35,718 nucleotides of DNA from Burkholderiales bacterium (lineage in GTDB: Bacteria > Pseudomonadota > Gammaproteobacteria > Burkholderiales > Burkholderiaceae_E), in NCBI GenBank assembly GCA_026399835.1, contig JAPLQE010000049.1, positions 1-35,718 of the forward strand, given 5' to 3'. A program made the position numbers and the translations under genes. The notes under the pieces are model-generated. The model made no database searches. It worked only from the letters and a program-made list of their open reading frames with translations, and was not told the origin of the DNA. Shown here piece after piece: positions 1-7,288 of this stretch; the first letter of the stretch is position 1, and each line of letters starts with the position of its first letter.

Positions 1-21
1 ACACCCTCAGCCTCAACAAAA

Positions 22-39
22 ACGTTCCCGCGGGAACGT
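22..39. repeat. 18-bp perfect palindrome
   Basis: ACGTTCCCGCGGGAACGT reads identically on both strands. It lies in the gene-free left edge of the window, downstream of the minus-strand protease gene that ends at 156. It could be an operator for a dimeric regulator of a gene to the left of the window, or part of a terminator region. No -10 or -35 box can be assigned to it and its function is unknown. Confidence 0.4.
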
Positions 40-56
40 CGCGCCGAGCCGCCTTC

Positions 57-90
57 GCGCTGCGGCGGCGACACACCGCCGCCGCAGCGC
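57..90. terminator. Strong GC hairpin after the DUF2268 gene
   Basis: A 14-bp perfect stem (57-70 with 77-90) closes on the 6-nt loop ACACAC. It lies 66 nt beyond the stop of the minus-strand protease gene, where a transcription terminator would be expected. No T-run follows on either strand, so it is not a classical intrinsic terminator. It may be Rho-assisted, protect an mRNA 3' end, or be a REP-like element. Confidence 0.35.
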
Positions 91-155
91 CGCATCGACG
101 CCGTTGCCAGGTACGCGAGTGAATGGTTCACGCCTTCTCAGGGCGCGACGATCAC

Positions 156-911
156 TCAGGCGGCCGCGGCCATCGCGGGCTGCAGGGACCAGAAGGCGCT
201 CGACGGCACGTGGACCAGTTGCGCCGCGGTGCGTCCGCTGGCCCGCACGTGACGCGCGACCAGCTCGAAGCCCAGCGAGTAGCCCGCGTGCCTCGGCAGC
301 CCGCGCTCGGGCGCACCGAAGAACCACGCGCGATGGTCGTAGTCGCGCGCGTCGAGACGTCGGCGGGCCGTCGCCTCGACCTCGGCCAGCTCGGACGCGT
401 CGAGCGCACGCGCCCAGAACGGCGGCACGCCGCCGCGAAAGCCGGTCTCGAACACGCAGGCCAGGCCTTCGCTCACCAGCGCCTCGCCGAGCGTCAGTCC
501 GTAGCCCGGACGGGTCCAGCGTGCGCAGTGGTGCAGCTCGTGCGCGAGCATCGCGATCAGCTCCTCCTCGCCCGCGGCCTCGACCCACGGATGCACAGGA
601 TCGATCCACACATCGATGCGGTCCGCCGCCCAGGCCCGCGCGCCGATGCCGGTCTCGCGGATGGTGCGGGACGGATCCACGCCGACCGCGACCACGACGC
701 GGTGCTGGAGCGGCAGCATCGGCAGCACCTGTCGCTCGGCGAGATGCAGGACCCGCTCCAGGAAGCCGCGAAGGCGGATCATCCGGTCCGGGTCCTGTCC
801 GCTGGAGGCGGGTTCGAAGAAGTCGAGCTGGAGCGGCATGGCGTTCGATCCGCTGCGAACGGATCCGTCGGAGGGTGCCGGCCCGAACCCCCGGTCCGAC
901 ATGGGTTCCAT
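156..911 (-). CDS. DUF2268-type putative Zn-dependent protease
   Basis: The product is a soluble protein of about 251 residues with the zinc-protease signature HELHH inside the segment AMLAHELHHCARW, followed some 20 residues later by LVSEGLA, whose Glu would be the third metal ligand. This layout is that of the DUF2268 family of predicted Zn-dependent proteases. Substrate and role are unknown. There is no signal peptide or membrane segment. The start is uncertain. ATG at 911 is used here; GTG at 938 and ATGs at 902 and 839 are in frame, and none has a convincing Shine-Dalgarno. The 839 start would give a protein beginning MPLQLDFFEP and keep the whole domain. It lies about 107 nt downstream of the alpha/beta hydrolase gene on the same strand and could be co-transcribed with it. 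Confidence 0.8.
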   Translation of the reverse strand: MEPMSDRGFGPAPSDGSVRSGSNAMPLQLDFFEPASSGQDPDRMIRLRGFLERVLHLAERQVLPMLPLQHRVVVAVGVDPSRTIRETGIGARAWAADRIDVWIDPVHPWVEAAGEEELIAMLAHELHHCARWTRPGYGLTLGEALVSEGLACVFETGFRGGVPPFWARALDASELAEVEATARRRLDARDYDHRAWFFGAPERGLPRHAGYSLGFELVARHVRASGRTAAQLVHVPSSAFWSLQPAMAAAA

Positions 912-1018
912 GGTAGAGGTGCGACCGCTCTCCGCCACGGCCGCCGGTCGGGCACGGGACCCGTCCGGCGGCGGACCGTGTCTGCGCCGCGGGGATCATG
1001 GCGGTGTCGGCCCGCCGG

Positions 1019-1891
1019 TCAGTCGAGCGCGGGCAGCAGCCGCGCCACCCACAGCGGCTGTGCATGCGCCGCGCGGAAGAAGCCGAAGTGACCGATGCGG
1101 CGCAGGCCGACCTCGCGGGGCGCGATCCGGTCGAGTCGCATCGGCGCGTTCGTGTACAGCGCGTGCAGCGAAGCGATGCTGCGCGCCGACATCATCTCGT
1201 CGTCGGTGAAGGACAGCGAGACGATCGGCGTGCGCACCGCGTCGAACCGCTCTCGCGCGGCGGCGCCCTCGGCGCCCGCGACATAGTCCGGGGACAGGCA
1301 CCAGCGCCGCCACTGCCGGATCACGCCCTCCGGCAGGTCGCCGACCATGCCGAGCCGGCGGCCCGGGAAGTAGCCGAACACCGGCGTGAGGAGCGGCGCC
1401 GCCACCCACCACAGCAGCCACACCTTGCGGCGCAGCGCCGGCACGTTGTCGCGCCAGTAGCCGCTGCCGGCGGCCACCGTGACGATGCGCTCGATGCGGT
1501 CGCGGTTCGGCACGAAGGGCAGGATCTGGCCGCCGAGGCTGTGGCCGATCCAGTGCAGCGGGCGGCCGGGCGCGAGCGCCGCCGCCGCATCCACCATCGC
1601 CGCGCAGTCGAGCCTCGCCCAGTCCAGGATGTCGGTGCGGAACCCGCGCAGCCCGCCGCGGCGCGAGTCGCCCATGCCGCGGTAGTCGAAGGTCGCGACC
1701 GCGAAGCCCTGCCCGACCAGCCATCGTGCGAAGTCGTCGTAGTAGGACTGCGGCACGCCCATCGCGGGGACCACGAGGACGGCGGCACGCGGCGCGTGCG
1801 CGGGCACCCGGAAGCGGGCGGCGATCGGATGGCCGTCGGCCGCGGGAACGTCGCGCCCGATCGGTTCCGGAGCGGGCGGGTCGTGGCTCAC
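1019..1891 (-). CDS. Alpha/beta hydrolase (COG4757-like)
   Basis: A 290-residue alpha/beta-fold hydrolase. The nucleophile elbow GHSLGG puts the serine at about residue 118. VPAMGVPQSYYDDFARWL near the N-terminus and GHFGFFR near the C-terminus (likely catalytic His) resemble the predicted hydrolases of COG4757. The reaction and substrate are unknown; esterase or lipase-like activity is inferred from the fold. The reading frame stays open far upstream, but homology begins near the GTG at 1891 (SHDPPAPEP follows), just inside the divergent promoter region shared with the TetR gene, so I use that start. The gene points away from tetR across a palindromic operator-like site, which suggests it is the repressor's target. 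Confidence 0.82.
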   Translation of the reverse strand: MSHDPPAPEPIGRDVPAADGHPIAARFRVPAHAPRAAVLVVPAMGVPQSYYDDFARWLVGQGFAVATFDYRGMGDSRRGGLRGFRTDILDWARLDCAAMVDAAAALAPGRPLHWIGHSLGGQILPFVPNRDRIERIVTVAAGSGYWRDNVPALRRKVWLLWWVAAPLLTPVFGYFPGRRLGMVGDLPEGVIRQWRRWCLSPDYVAGAEGAAARERFDAVRTPIVSLSFTDDEMMSARSIASLHALYTNAPMRLDRIAPREVGLRRIGHFGFFRAAHAQPLWVARLLPALD

Positions 1892-1909
1892 CGGGAGACC
1901 TTTTGGTTG

Positions 1910-1925
1910 TAGACCGGTCGGTATA
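1910..1925. promoter_or_regulatory. Candidate TetR operator between divergent genes
   Basis: TAGACCGGTCGGTATA is an imperfect 16-bp palindrome (two mismatches between arms) and resembles the TAGACCGNTCGGTCTA-type sites bound by NemR/AcuR-like TetR proteins. It lies between the hydrolase start (1891) and the tetR start (1985), and its right end overlaps the TATAAT box at 1922-1927. A bound repressor could therefore block both promoters. The repressor-site pairing is inferred from position and symmetry. Confidence 0.6.
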
Positions 1926-1927
1926 AT
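1922..1927 (+). promoter_or_regulatory. -10 box of the tetR promoter
   Basis: A perfect TATAAT, rare in this GC-rich sequence, lies 58 nt before the tetR ATG. The -35 region is poor: TTTTGG at 1901-1906 with a short 15-bp spacer is the best I see. The box overlaps the palindrome at 1910-1925, which suggests autorepression. Confidence 0.5.
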
Positions 1928-1984
1928 AACAACCGATCCCCGGGGCGCGTCAATGCCCGGGGCCCACGCGTTACGATCCCGGCC

Positions 1985-2659
1985 ATGGCCCGTCCCCGCA
2001 TCGACCCCGAGCATCCCGACAGCCCGGCCCGCGCGATCGCCGCCGCGATGGCGACGCTGCTGCGCCGGCGCGGCTACCACGGCGCCGGGCTCAACGAGGT
2101 GGTGGCCGAGAGCGGCGCGCCGCGCGGCTCGGTCTATCACCACTATCCGCAGGGCAAGGACGCGATCGGCGCGGCCGCGGTGCGGCTGGTCGGCTCGGGC
2201 GTGCTGCGGGCGCTGGGCGGCGGCACACATGGCGGCGGCGCGCCCCGCGCCGCAGGCCGCACGCCGCGCGAGGCGCTCGGCGTGATCGCATCGCAGCTGT
2301 CGGGCTGGCTGCAGCGCTCGGGTTTCGACGAGGGCTGCCCGGTGGTGGGCGCGGCGCTCGCGCTCGGCCCCGATACGCCGCTCACCCGCGAGGCCTGTGC
2401 CGAGGCCTTCGGAGGCTGGGTCGAAGCGCTCGCCGCGGTCTATCGCGACGGCGGCATCGCGCCGGCGCGCGCCGCGCCGCTCGCACGGCTGTCGATTGCG
2501 GCACTGGAAGGCGCGGTGGGCCTGTGCCGCGCGCAGCGCTCGATCGAGCCGATGCGCGAGGTCGCCGCCGAGCTCGGCGCGCTGCTCGATGCGGCCTCGG
2601 GCGCCGGTGGATCGGGCACCTCGCCGCCTGCGCGTCGCGCCCGCAGCATCCGGCGCTGA
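1985..2659 (+). CDS. TetR/AcrR family transcriptional regulator
   Basis: A 224-residue repressor. Residues of about 15-60 form a TetR helix-turn-helix (LLRRRGYHGAGLNEVVAESG, then APRGSVYHHYPQGKDAI, the usual recognition-helix region). The ligand domain has the GCPVVGAALAL...LTREACAEAF pattern seen in the LmrA/YxaF-like branch. The ligand is unknown. It is divergent from the hydrolase at 1019-1891, with an operator-like palindrome between them, and is followed by a second hydrolase at 2774 on its own strand. It probably controls one or both. ATG at 1985 is chosen because the HTH begins soon after; the Shine-Dalgarno is weak. Confidence 0.9.
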   Translation: MARPRIDPEHPDSPARAIAAAMATLLRRRGYHGAGLNEVVAESGAPRGSVYHHYPQGKDAIGAAAVRLVGSGVLRALGGGTHGGGAPRAAGRTPREALGVIASQLSGWLQRSGFDEGCPVVGAALALGPDTPLTREACAEAFGGWVEALAAVYRDGGIAPARAAPLARLSIAALEGAVGLCRAQRSIEPMREVAAELGALLDAASGAGGSGTSPPARRARSIRR

Positions 2660-2773
2660 CCGGTGCTGCCCGACGTTGACCGGCGGCCTGCCGGGCCGCA
2701 GGATCGGCCTTCGCGCAGCGCGGCCGCCCCGGCCCGCGACCGACGCGAACCGACCCCACGAGGAGGAGACGAC

Positions 2774-3505
2774 ATGGCGAGCATCGTTCTGGTCCACGGC
2801 GCCTGGCACGGCGGCTGGTGCTACCGCGACACCGCGCGGATGCTGCGCGCTCAGGGCCACACCGTGATCACCCCGACGCACACCGGCGTGGGCGAGCGTG
2901 CCCACCAGGCGAACGAGGCGATCACGCTCGAGACCCACGTGCGCGACGTCGTCGGCGCGATCGAGGCCGAGGAGCTGCACGACGTGATCCTCTGCGGCCA
3001 CTCCTACGGCGGCATGGTGATCACCGCGGTGGCCGACCGGCTGCCGGGTCGCGTCAAGGCACTGGTCTACCTCGACGCGTTCGTGCCCGAGCACGGCCAG
3101 TCGCTGATCCAGCTCCTGGACGTGGCGCTGCCGCCCGAGGTCGCGCAGGTGTTCATCGGGGGCTTTCGCGGCTCGGCGCAGACCGATCACACCGGCATGA
3201 TGGCGCCGATCCCCGCGGAGGTCTTCAACATCGCCGAGGTGAACCGCGCGTGGGTGAACCGGCGCTGCGTGCCGCAGGCGCTCGCGACCTTCGAGATGCC
3301 GGTGCTGCTGTCGGGCGGCGGGCTCGCGTCGGTCGGCCAGCGGGTCTACGTGCTCGCGGACGGCTGGGATCCCAGCCCGTTCCGGCACTTCGCGAAGCAG
3401 TGCGAGGGGCGCGCGGGCTGGTCCGTCGTGAAGCTTGCGTGCAGCCACGACGTGATGGTCGACATGCCGAGCGAGCTGGCCGACGTGCTCGCGGGTCTGG
3501 CCTGA
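2774..3505 (+). CDS. Alpha/beta hydrolase, EstC/salicylate-esterase-like
   Basis: A 243-residue single-domain alpha/beta hydrolase. It opens with IVLVHGAWHGGWCY, the oxyanion-hole motif of the plant methylesterase/hydroxynitrile-lyase-like branch common in bacteria. The nucleophile is in GHSYGG (Ser77), an Asp candidate lies in the LDAFVP segment, and His225 in ACSHDVMVD completes the triad. It is probably an esterase; the substrate is unknown. The start is fixed by a strong AGGAGG at 2761-2766, seven bases before the ATG. It lies 114 nt after tetR and 7 nt before the LysE-type exporter, so all three may share a transcript. It could act with the exporter in detoxifying or exporting an ester, but this is only context. 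Confidence 0.85.
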   Translation: MASIVLVHGAWHGGWCYRDTARMLRAQGHTVITPTHTGVGERAHQANEAITLETHVRDVVGAIEAEELHDVILCGHSYGGMVITAVADRLPGRVKALVYLDAFVPEHGQSLIQLLDVALPPEVAQVFIGGFRGSAQTDHTGMMAPIPAEVFNIAEVNRAWVNRRCVPQALATFEMPVLLSGGGLASVGQRVYVLADGWDPSPFRHFAKQCEGRAGWSVVKLACSHDVMVDMPSELADVLAGLA

Positions 3506-3512
3506 GCCCGCG

Positions 3513-4139
3513 ATGATCGACGTCGCCTGGTCGCTGTTCGTCGTCACCTCGCTGGTCGTGATCGCCACGCCCGGCCAGGACATGCTGCTGGTGATGTCGC
3601 GCTCGATCGCGCAGGGGCCGGCTGCGGGCGTGGTCACCGCGGCCGGCGTCGGCACCGGGCTGCTCGGCCATACCGTGCTCGCGACGCTCGGGCTCGGCGC
3701 GGTGCTCGCCGCCTCGGAGTGGGCGTTCGTCGCGCTGAAGGTGGTCGGCGCGGCCTACCTGGTGTGGCTGGGCATCGCGCTGCTGCGCACGCGCAGCGCC
3801 TCGATCGAGGTCGATGCGGCGCCGCCGCGCTCGCTGCCCCGGCTGTTCGCGGACGGCGCGCTGTCGAACCTGTCGAACCCGAAGATCGCGGTCTTCTACT
3901 TCGCGTTCCTGCCGCAGTTCGTCGCCCGCGACGCCGCCCATCCGACCCTCGCGATCGCGGTGCTCGGCACGGTGTTCGCGCTGCTGACCTTCGCGGTCAA
4001 GGGGCCGGTGGGCGCGGCGGCGGGGCTGCTGTCCGCGTGGCTGCGCCGCCGCCCGAGGGTGCTGGTGTGGGTCTACCGGTGCAGCGGGCTGGTGATGCTG
4101 GGGCTGGGGATCAGGCTGGTGATGGAGCGCCGGGGGTAG
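3513..4139 (+). CDS. LysE/RhtB family exporter
   Basis: A 208-residue inner-membrane protein of about six transmembrane segments. The family hallmark VIATPGQDMLLVMSRS lies in the first helix, followed by the glycine-rich second segment and by LSNLSNPKIAVFYFAFLPQF, the conserved middle motif. LysE/RhtB proteins export amino acids or related small molecules; the substrate cannot be predicted here. The ATG is 7 nt after the hydrolase stop with a poor Shine-Dalgarno, which points to translational coupling. The length is normal for the family. Confidence 0.9.
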   Translation: MIDVAWSLFVVTSLVVIATPGQDMLLVMSRSIAQGPAAGVVTAAGVGTGLLGHTVLATLGLGAVLAASEWAFVALKVVGAAYLVWLGIALLRTRSASIEVDAAPPRSLPRLFADGALSNLSNPKIAVFYFAFLPQFVARDAAHPTLAIAVLGTVFALLTFAVKGPVGAAAGLLSAWLRRRPRVLVWVYRCSGLVMLGLGIRLVMERRG

Positions 4140-4197
4140 GCGGCGCTACCGCGACCTCTATGCTCGCGCGCTCCGCGCGCTGCGCCGTTCGTGGGAC

Positions 4198-4256
4198 GGC
4201 CGGACCAGTGGTCCGGCCTGCCGTGGAACCGGGCGACTGCGTCGCCCTCTCCACGG
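4198..4256. terminator. Double inverted repeat between convergent genes
   Basis: Two hairpins lie in the 124-nt gap between the convergent exporter and oxygenase genes. The first is GGCCGGACC-AGT-GGTCCGGCC (4198-4218). The second is a nested structure: CCGTGG (4221-4226) pairs with CCACGG (4251-4256) and encloses GGGCGAC-TGC-GTCGCCC (4231-4247). There is no T-run. The position suits a bidirectional terminator, and the compact symmetrical form also resembles a REP/BIME-type element. Confidence 0.45.
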
Positions 4257-4263
4257 GTCCCAC

Positions 4264-4899
4264 TCACACCCAGGCCTGCAACACATAGTCGTAGGCCGCC
4301 TGCCCGTTCATCATGTCCACCCGCTGCAGCACGATCGCGAACGCGCCGTTCGCGCCGCGCCGCAGCGTGTGCCGGTACGAGCCGCCGAAGTGCCGCACCG
4401 TGTCGCGCCGCAGCTCCATCATCTGGAAGCGCGAGTACACCCGCAGCGTGTCGGCCTCGACCGACTCGATCACGACGTTGCCCACCAGGTGGTTGGTGCC
4501 CCAGGCCGCCGCCTGCGACCAGGCGTTCGGATGCCCGAGGCGGCCCATGCGGACCTCCATCAGCAGCCGGTCCTCGGCGAAGATCGACGGCTCGCCCAGC
4601 CAGTCGGTCTGCTCGGGCATGACCGGCATCCAGTAGACGCCGTCGTCGGCGAACAGCTCGGTCCATTCCTGCCAGCGCTTGGCGTCGAGCAGCGCCGCCT
4701 GCCGGAACAGGAAGGTCTCGACCTCGCGCTGCAGCGCCACCGAGGCGTGCGTGACATCGGGCACGTACTGCGTGGACGGACGCGCGCCGCGCCCCATGTG
4801 CTCGGGCGCGATCGACTCCGCGCCGGTCATCGACTCGACGCCCAGCGCCTCGATCACGACGCCGGTGCCGAGGGCCTTGCTGACCTGATCCTTGCTCAT
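4264..4899 (-). CDS. Aromatic ring-hydroxylating oxygenase, small (beta) subunit
   Basis: A 211-residue protein with the NTF2-like cone fold of ring-hydroxylating oxygenase beta subunits. Recognisable parts are VETFLFRQAALLDAKRWQEW near residue 60, FADDGVYWMPV, then the WGTNHLVGNV and FQMMELRRDTVRHFGGSYRH segments. Beta subunits are structural partners of the Rieske alpha subunit in an alpha3beta3 oxygenase and hold no cofactor. The N-terminus has about 50 extra residues before the fold. The ATG at 4899 has a good GAGGAGAA Shine-Dalgarno and begins 11 nt after the alpha-subunit stop, so the two are co-transcribed. The substrate is unknown. Confidence 0.88.
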   Translation of the reverse strand: MSKDQVSKALGTGVVIEALGVESMTGAESIAPEHMGRGARPSTQYVPDVTHASVALQREVETFLFRQAALLDAKRWQEWTELFADDGVYWMPVMPEQTDWLGEPSIFAEDRLLMEVRMGRLGHPNAWSQAAAWGTNHLVGNVVIESVEADTLRVYSRFQMMELRRDTVRHFGGSYRHTLRRGANGAFAIVLQRVDMMNGQAAYDYVLQAWV

Positions 4900-4910
4900 C
4901 GTCGTTCTCC

Positions 4911-6224
4911 TCAGGCGACCACGGTCTGCGCGAGCGCGGGCGCCATGTACTCGGCCCACGCGCGGAACTGGCTGCGCATCACCGCCTCGGACGTGCCGTT
5001 GTTCGAATAGATCACGCCGTCGCGCTCGGTGTCGCCGCCGTAGTTGCGGTGGAAGCTGACCCACTCGCCGCCCTTGGATTCCAGGCCCCACTGGCCCTTG
5101 GTCCAGTTCTCGAGGTCGTCGGCGTTGATCATCGTCGCCGGCGAGTTCACCAGGTTGTAGTACCAGAGCGAGCGACGGTAGATCGCCTCGGGCGCGCCCT
5201 TGAGCCGGAAGTGCCAGATCTCGGACAGCGTCTTGTTGGCAGCCATCGGACGCAGGCAGCGCAGCTGCTGCAGCGGCGACTGCACCGACAGGTACGGGTA
5301 CACCAGCACGTGGTGGATGCTGCGCGACAGGTATTCCTCGGTCTTCGCCTCGCCGTAGGCGGCCTTGAGCTGCGCCTCGTGCTCGAGCGTGTCCGGGTCG
5401 GTCGGGCGCAGGCCCATGTAGCCCTTGAGGATGCCGTGGCCCTTGGGGAAGTTGACCGTCTGCACCGAGTCCCACTGGTCGAAGCTCGACGCGAAGGTCG
5501 ACAGGTAGTGGAAGAACAGCGGCGCACTGCCCTGCTCGGCCTTCACCCGGTTCTCGATGCGCCGCGCCGGCACGCCGGTGCTCTGGTGGGTGACCGACGG
5601 ATGCAGCGCGTCGAGCTGGTTCTCCATGAAGAACTTCCAGTTCGAGTGCTGGATCACGCGGTGGCAGACCGGCACCACCTCGACCTCGCCCACCGGAGAG
5701 CGGTCGCACATGTCGTCGAAGGCGACCTTCGCCTCGCCCAGGAACTCGGCGAGCGAGGGGCCCTCGGCCGACAGGCTCGCGAACACGAAGCCGCGGTAGC
5801 TGTCGACGCGCGCGGCGGCCTTCATGCTGCAGTCGGGGTTGTCGGTGGTCAGGCGCGTGCCCTCGTAGCCCTTCATCAGCGGGATCGCGCGCACGCGGCC
5901 GTCGAGGTGGAAGGTCCAGGCGTGGTACGAGCAGACGAAGGCGCGGCCGGTATTGCCCTTCTGGTTGCCGCAAAGCTCCACGCCGCGGTGCGGGCAGCGG
6001 TTGTACAGCACGCGCACCGAGCCGTCATGGTCGCGCACCATCACCATCGGCTGGCGGCCGATCTGCAGCGTCCAGTAGTCGCCGACCTTCGGCACCTGCG
6101 ATTCGTGGCCGCAGTACACCCAGGTCTTCTCCCAGATGTGCTCCATCTCGAGATCGAAGATCGCGGGGTCGGTGTAGACGCTTCGGTGGACTCGGTCGGG
6201 TTCGACGAGCGCGGTGAGGTTCAT
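4911..6224 (-). CDS. Aromatic ring-hydroxylating dioxygenase, Rieske alpha subunit
   Basis: A 437-residue catalytic subunit. The Rieske [2Fe-2S] ligands are Cys77 and His79 (CPHRG) and Cys98 and His101 (CSYHAW). The mononuclear iron site is ENQLDALHPSVTH, with Asp205 bridging to His208 and His213 as metal ligands; an acidic third ligand is expected in NADDLENW near residue 370. The enzyme would add O2 to an aromatic ring using electrons from a reductase and ferredoxin, neither of which is encoded nearby. Benzoate/anthranilate/terephthalate-type substrates are possible, but none is supported specifically. The start at 6224 has GGAG upstream; longer in-frame extensions run into the divergent promoter. 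It is divergent from a LysR gene that is its likely activator. Confidence 0.93.
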   Translation of the reverse strand: MNLTALVEPDRVHRSVYTDPAIFDLEMEHIWEKTWVYCGHESQVPKVGDYWTLQIGRQPMVMVRDHDGSVRVLYNRCPHRGVELCGNQKGNTGRAFVCSYHAWTFHLDGRVRAIPLMKGYEGTRLTTDNPDCSMKAAARVDSYRGFVFASLSAEGPSLAEFLGEAKVAFDDMCDRSPVGEVEVVPVCHRVIQHSNWKFFMENQLDALHPSVTHQSTGVPARRIENRVKAEQGSAPLFFHYLSTFASSFDQWDSVQTVNFPKGHGILKGYMGLRPTDPDTLEHEAQLKAAYGEAKTEEYLSRSIHHVLVYPYLSVQSPLQQLRCLRPMAANKTLSEIWHFRLKGAPEAIYRRSLWYYNLVNSPATMINADDLENWTKGQWGLESKGGEWVSFHRNYGGDTERDGVIYSNNGTSEAVMRSQFRAWAEYMAPALAQTVVA

Positions 6225-6283
6225 GGCGGTGTCTCCGTGCGGGGCCCGCATCGACGGCTCGGCCGGGCGGGAACGGGTCGATC

Positions 6284-6298
6284 TTAACGAGCGCTCAA
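6284..6298. promoter_or_regulatory. Candidate LysR-type binding site
   Basis: TTAACGAGCGCTCAA matches the loose T-N11-A pattern of LysR-type regulators and contains the perfect palindrome GAGCGCTC. It lies in the 85-nt gap between the divergent oxygenase alpha gene and the LysR gene, where an auto-regulatory and activation site is expected. The match is short and the palindrome GC-rich, so the call is tentative. Confidence 0.3.
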
Positions 6299-6309
6299 GC
6301 GGGACGTGC

Positions 6310-7287
6310 ATGAATCATCTTGCCCGATCCATTGCCGCAGGTTATGTATTGGCCGTGCCGCCCGACATCGATCCCCGCCGCATCGCACAGCTCGCCGCAG
6401 CCGTGCGCTGCGGCAGCCTGACCGCCGCAGCGACCGAGCTCGGCCTCACGCAGCCCGCGCTGTCCAAGTCGATCCGCGAGCTCGAGCGCGCGCTCGGCGT
6501 GCGCGTGCTCGAGCGCGGGCGCTTCGGGGTCGCGCCCACCGAGGCCGGTGACGCGCTGGTGGCGCGCCACCGCGCGATCGAGGCCGAGCTGCGCGCGGCC
6601 GCCGACGAGATCGACGCGATCCGCGGCGCGCACCGCGGCCGGGTGGTGGTGGGCTGCGGGCCCTCGGAGGCGACCCGGCTGCTGCCGATGGCACTCGACG
6701 CGCTGCACGCGAGCGACCCCGGGCTGCGGGTGACCGTGCTCTACGGGCTGAACGAGGCGCTGATGCCGATGGTGCGCCGGGGCGAGGTCGACCTCGCGCT
6801 GTCCTCGGTGCCGCGCACCGCGTCCGACCCCGAGCTGCAGCACGAGGCGCTGCACACCGACACCGCGGTCGTGGTCGCCCACGCCGACCATCCGCTGGCC
6901 GCGCGCCGCAGCGTGAAGCCCGCCGAGCTGGCCGGTCAGCGCTGGGTGCTGGCGCGCCGCCACGAGCTCGAGCGCCGCGCCCTCGACGACCTGTTCCTGC
7001 AGGCGGGGCTGACGCCGATCGACGCCGAGGTGGAGACGACCTCGGCCGGGCTGATGAAGGCGGTGGTGCTGCAGGGTCGGCACCTGAGCTTCCTGCCGCG
7101 CGAGCTGATCCACTGGGAAGAGCGCGCGGGGCTGCTGCGACCGGTGCCGGTGGCGGCACCGCAGTGGTCGCGTGCCGTGGGCATCACGCGGCGGCGGCGC
7201 GGGCGGCTCTCTCCGGCGGCGGCGGCACTCGCCGCGGCCTTGCGCGGGGTGGCGCCGCGACTGGGCGGTCCGCGCGGCGGGCGCTGA
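6310..7287 (+). CDS. LysR-type transcriptional regulator
   Basis: A DNA-binding regulator of about 325 residues. The winged HTH is IAQLAAAVRCGSLTAAATELGLTQPALSKSIRELERALGVRVLER, the normal LTTR N-terminus. The rest is the periplasmic-binding-protein-like effector domain (VVVGCGPSEATRLLPMAL, later GEVDLALSSVP). It is divergent from the Rieske oxygenase, so it probably activates that operon in response to an aromatic compound. ATG at 6310 is used; GTG at 6355 would leave a more typical short leader before the HTH and is a real alternative. The tail meets the livF tail with one base between the stop codons and no terminator in between. Confidence 0.9.
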   Translation: MNHLARSIAAGYVLAVPPDIDPRRIAQLAAAVRCGSLTAAATELGLTQPALSKSIRELERALGVRVLERGRFGVAPTEAGDALVARHRAIEAELRAAADEIDAIRGAHRGRVVVGCGPSEATRLLPMALDALHASDPGLRVTVLYGLNEALMPMVRRGEVDLALSSVPRTASDPELQHEALHTDTAVVVAHADHPLAARRSVKPAELAGQRWVLARRHELERRALDDLFLQAGLTPIDAEVETTSAGLMKAVVLQGRHLSFLPRELIHWEERAGLLRPVPVAAPQWSRAVGITRRRRGRLSPAAAALAAALRGVAPRLGGPRGGR

Positions 7288-7288
7288 A

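Noticed and set aside
1841..1857. 17-bp sequence repeated exactly at 29-45
   Set aside because: One copy lies inside a coding region and the other in the left palindrome. In a GC-rich window of this size a 17-bp match can occur by chance.
1892..3655. Upstream extension of the first alpha/beta hydrolase frame on the minus strand
   Set aside because: It crosses the divergent promoter, tetR and the second hydrolase gene, and its translation is low-complexity. The protein family starts near 1891.
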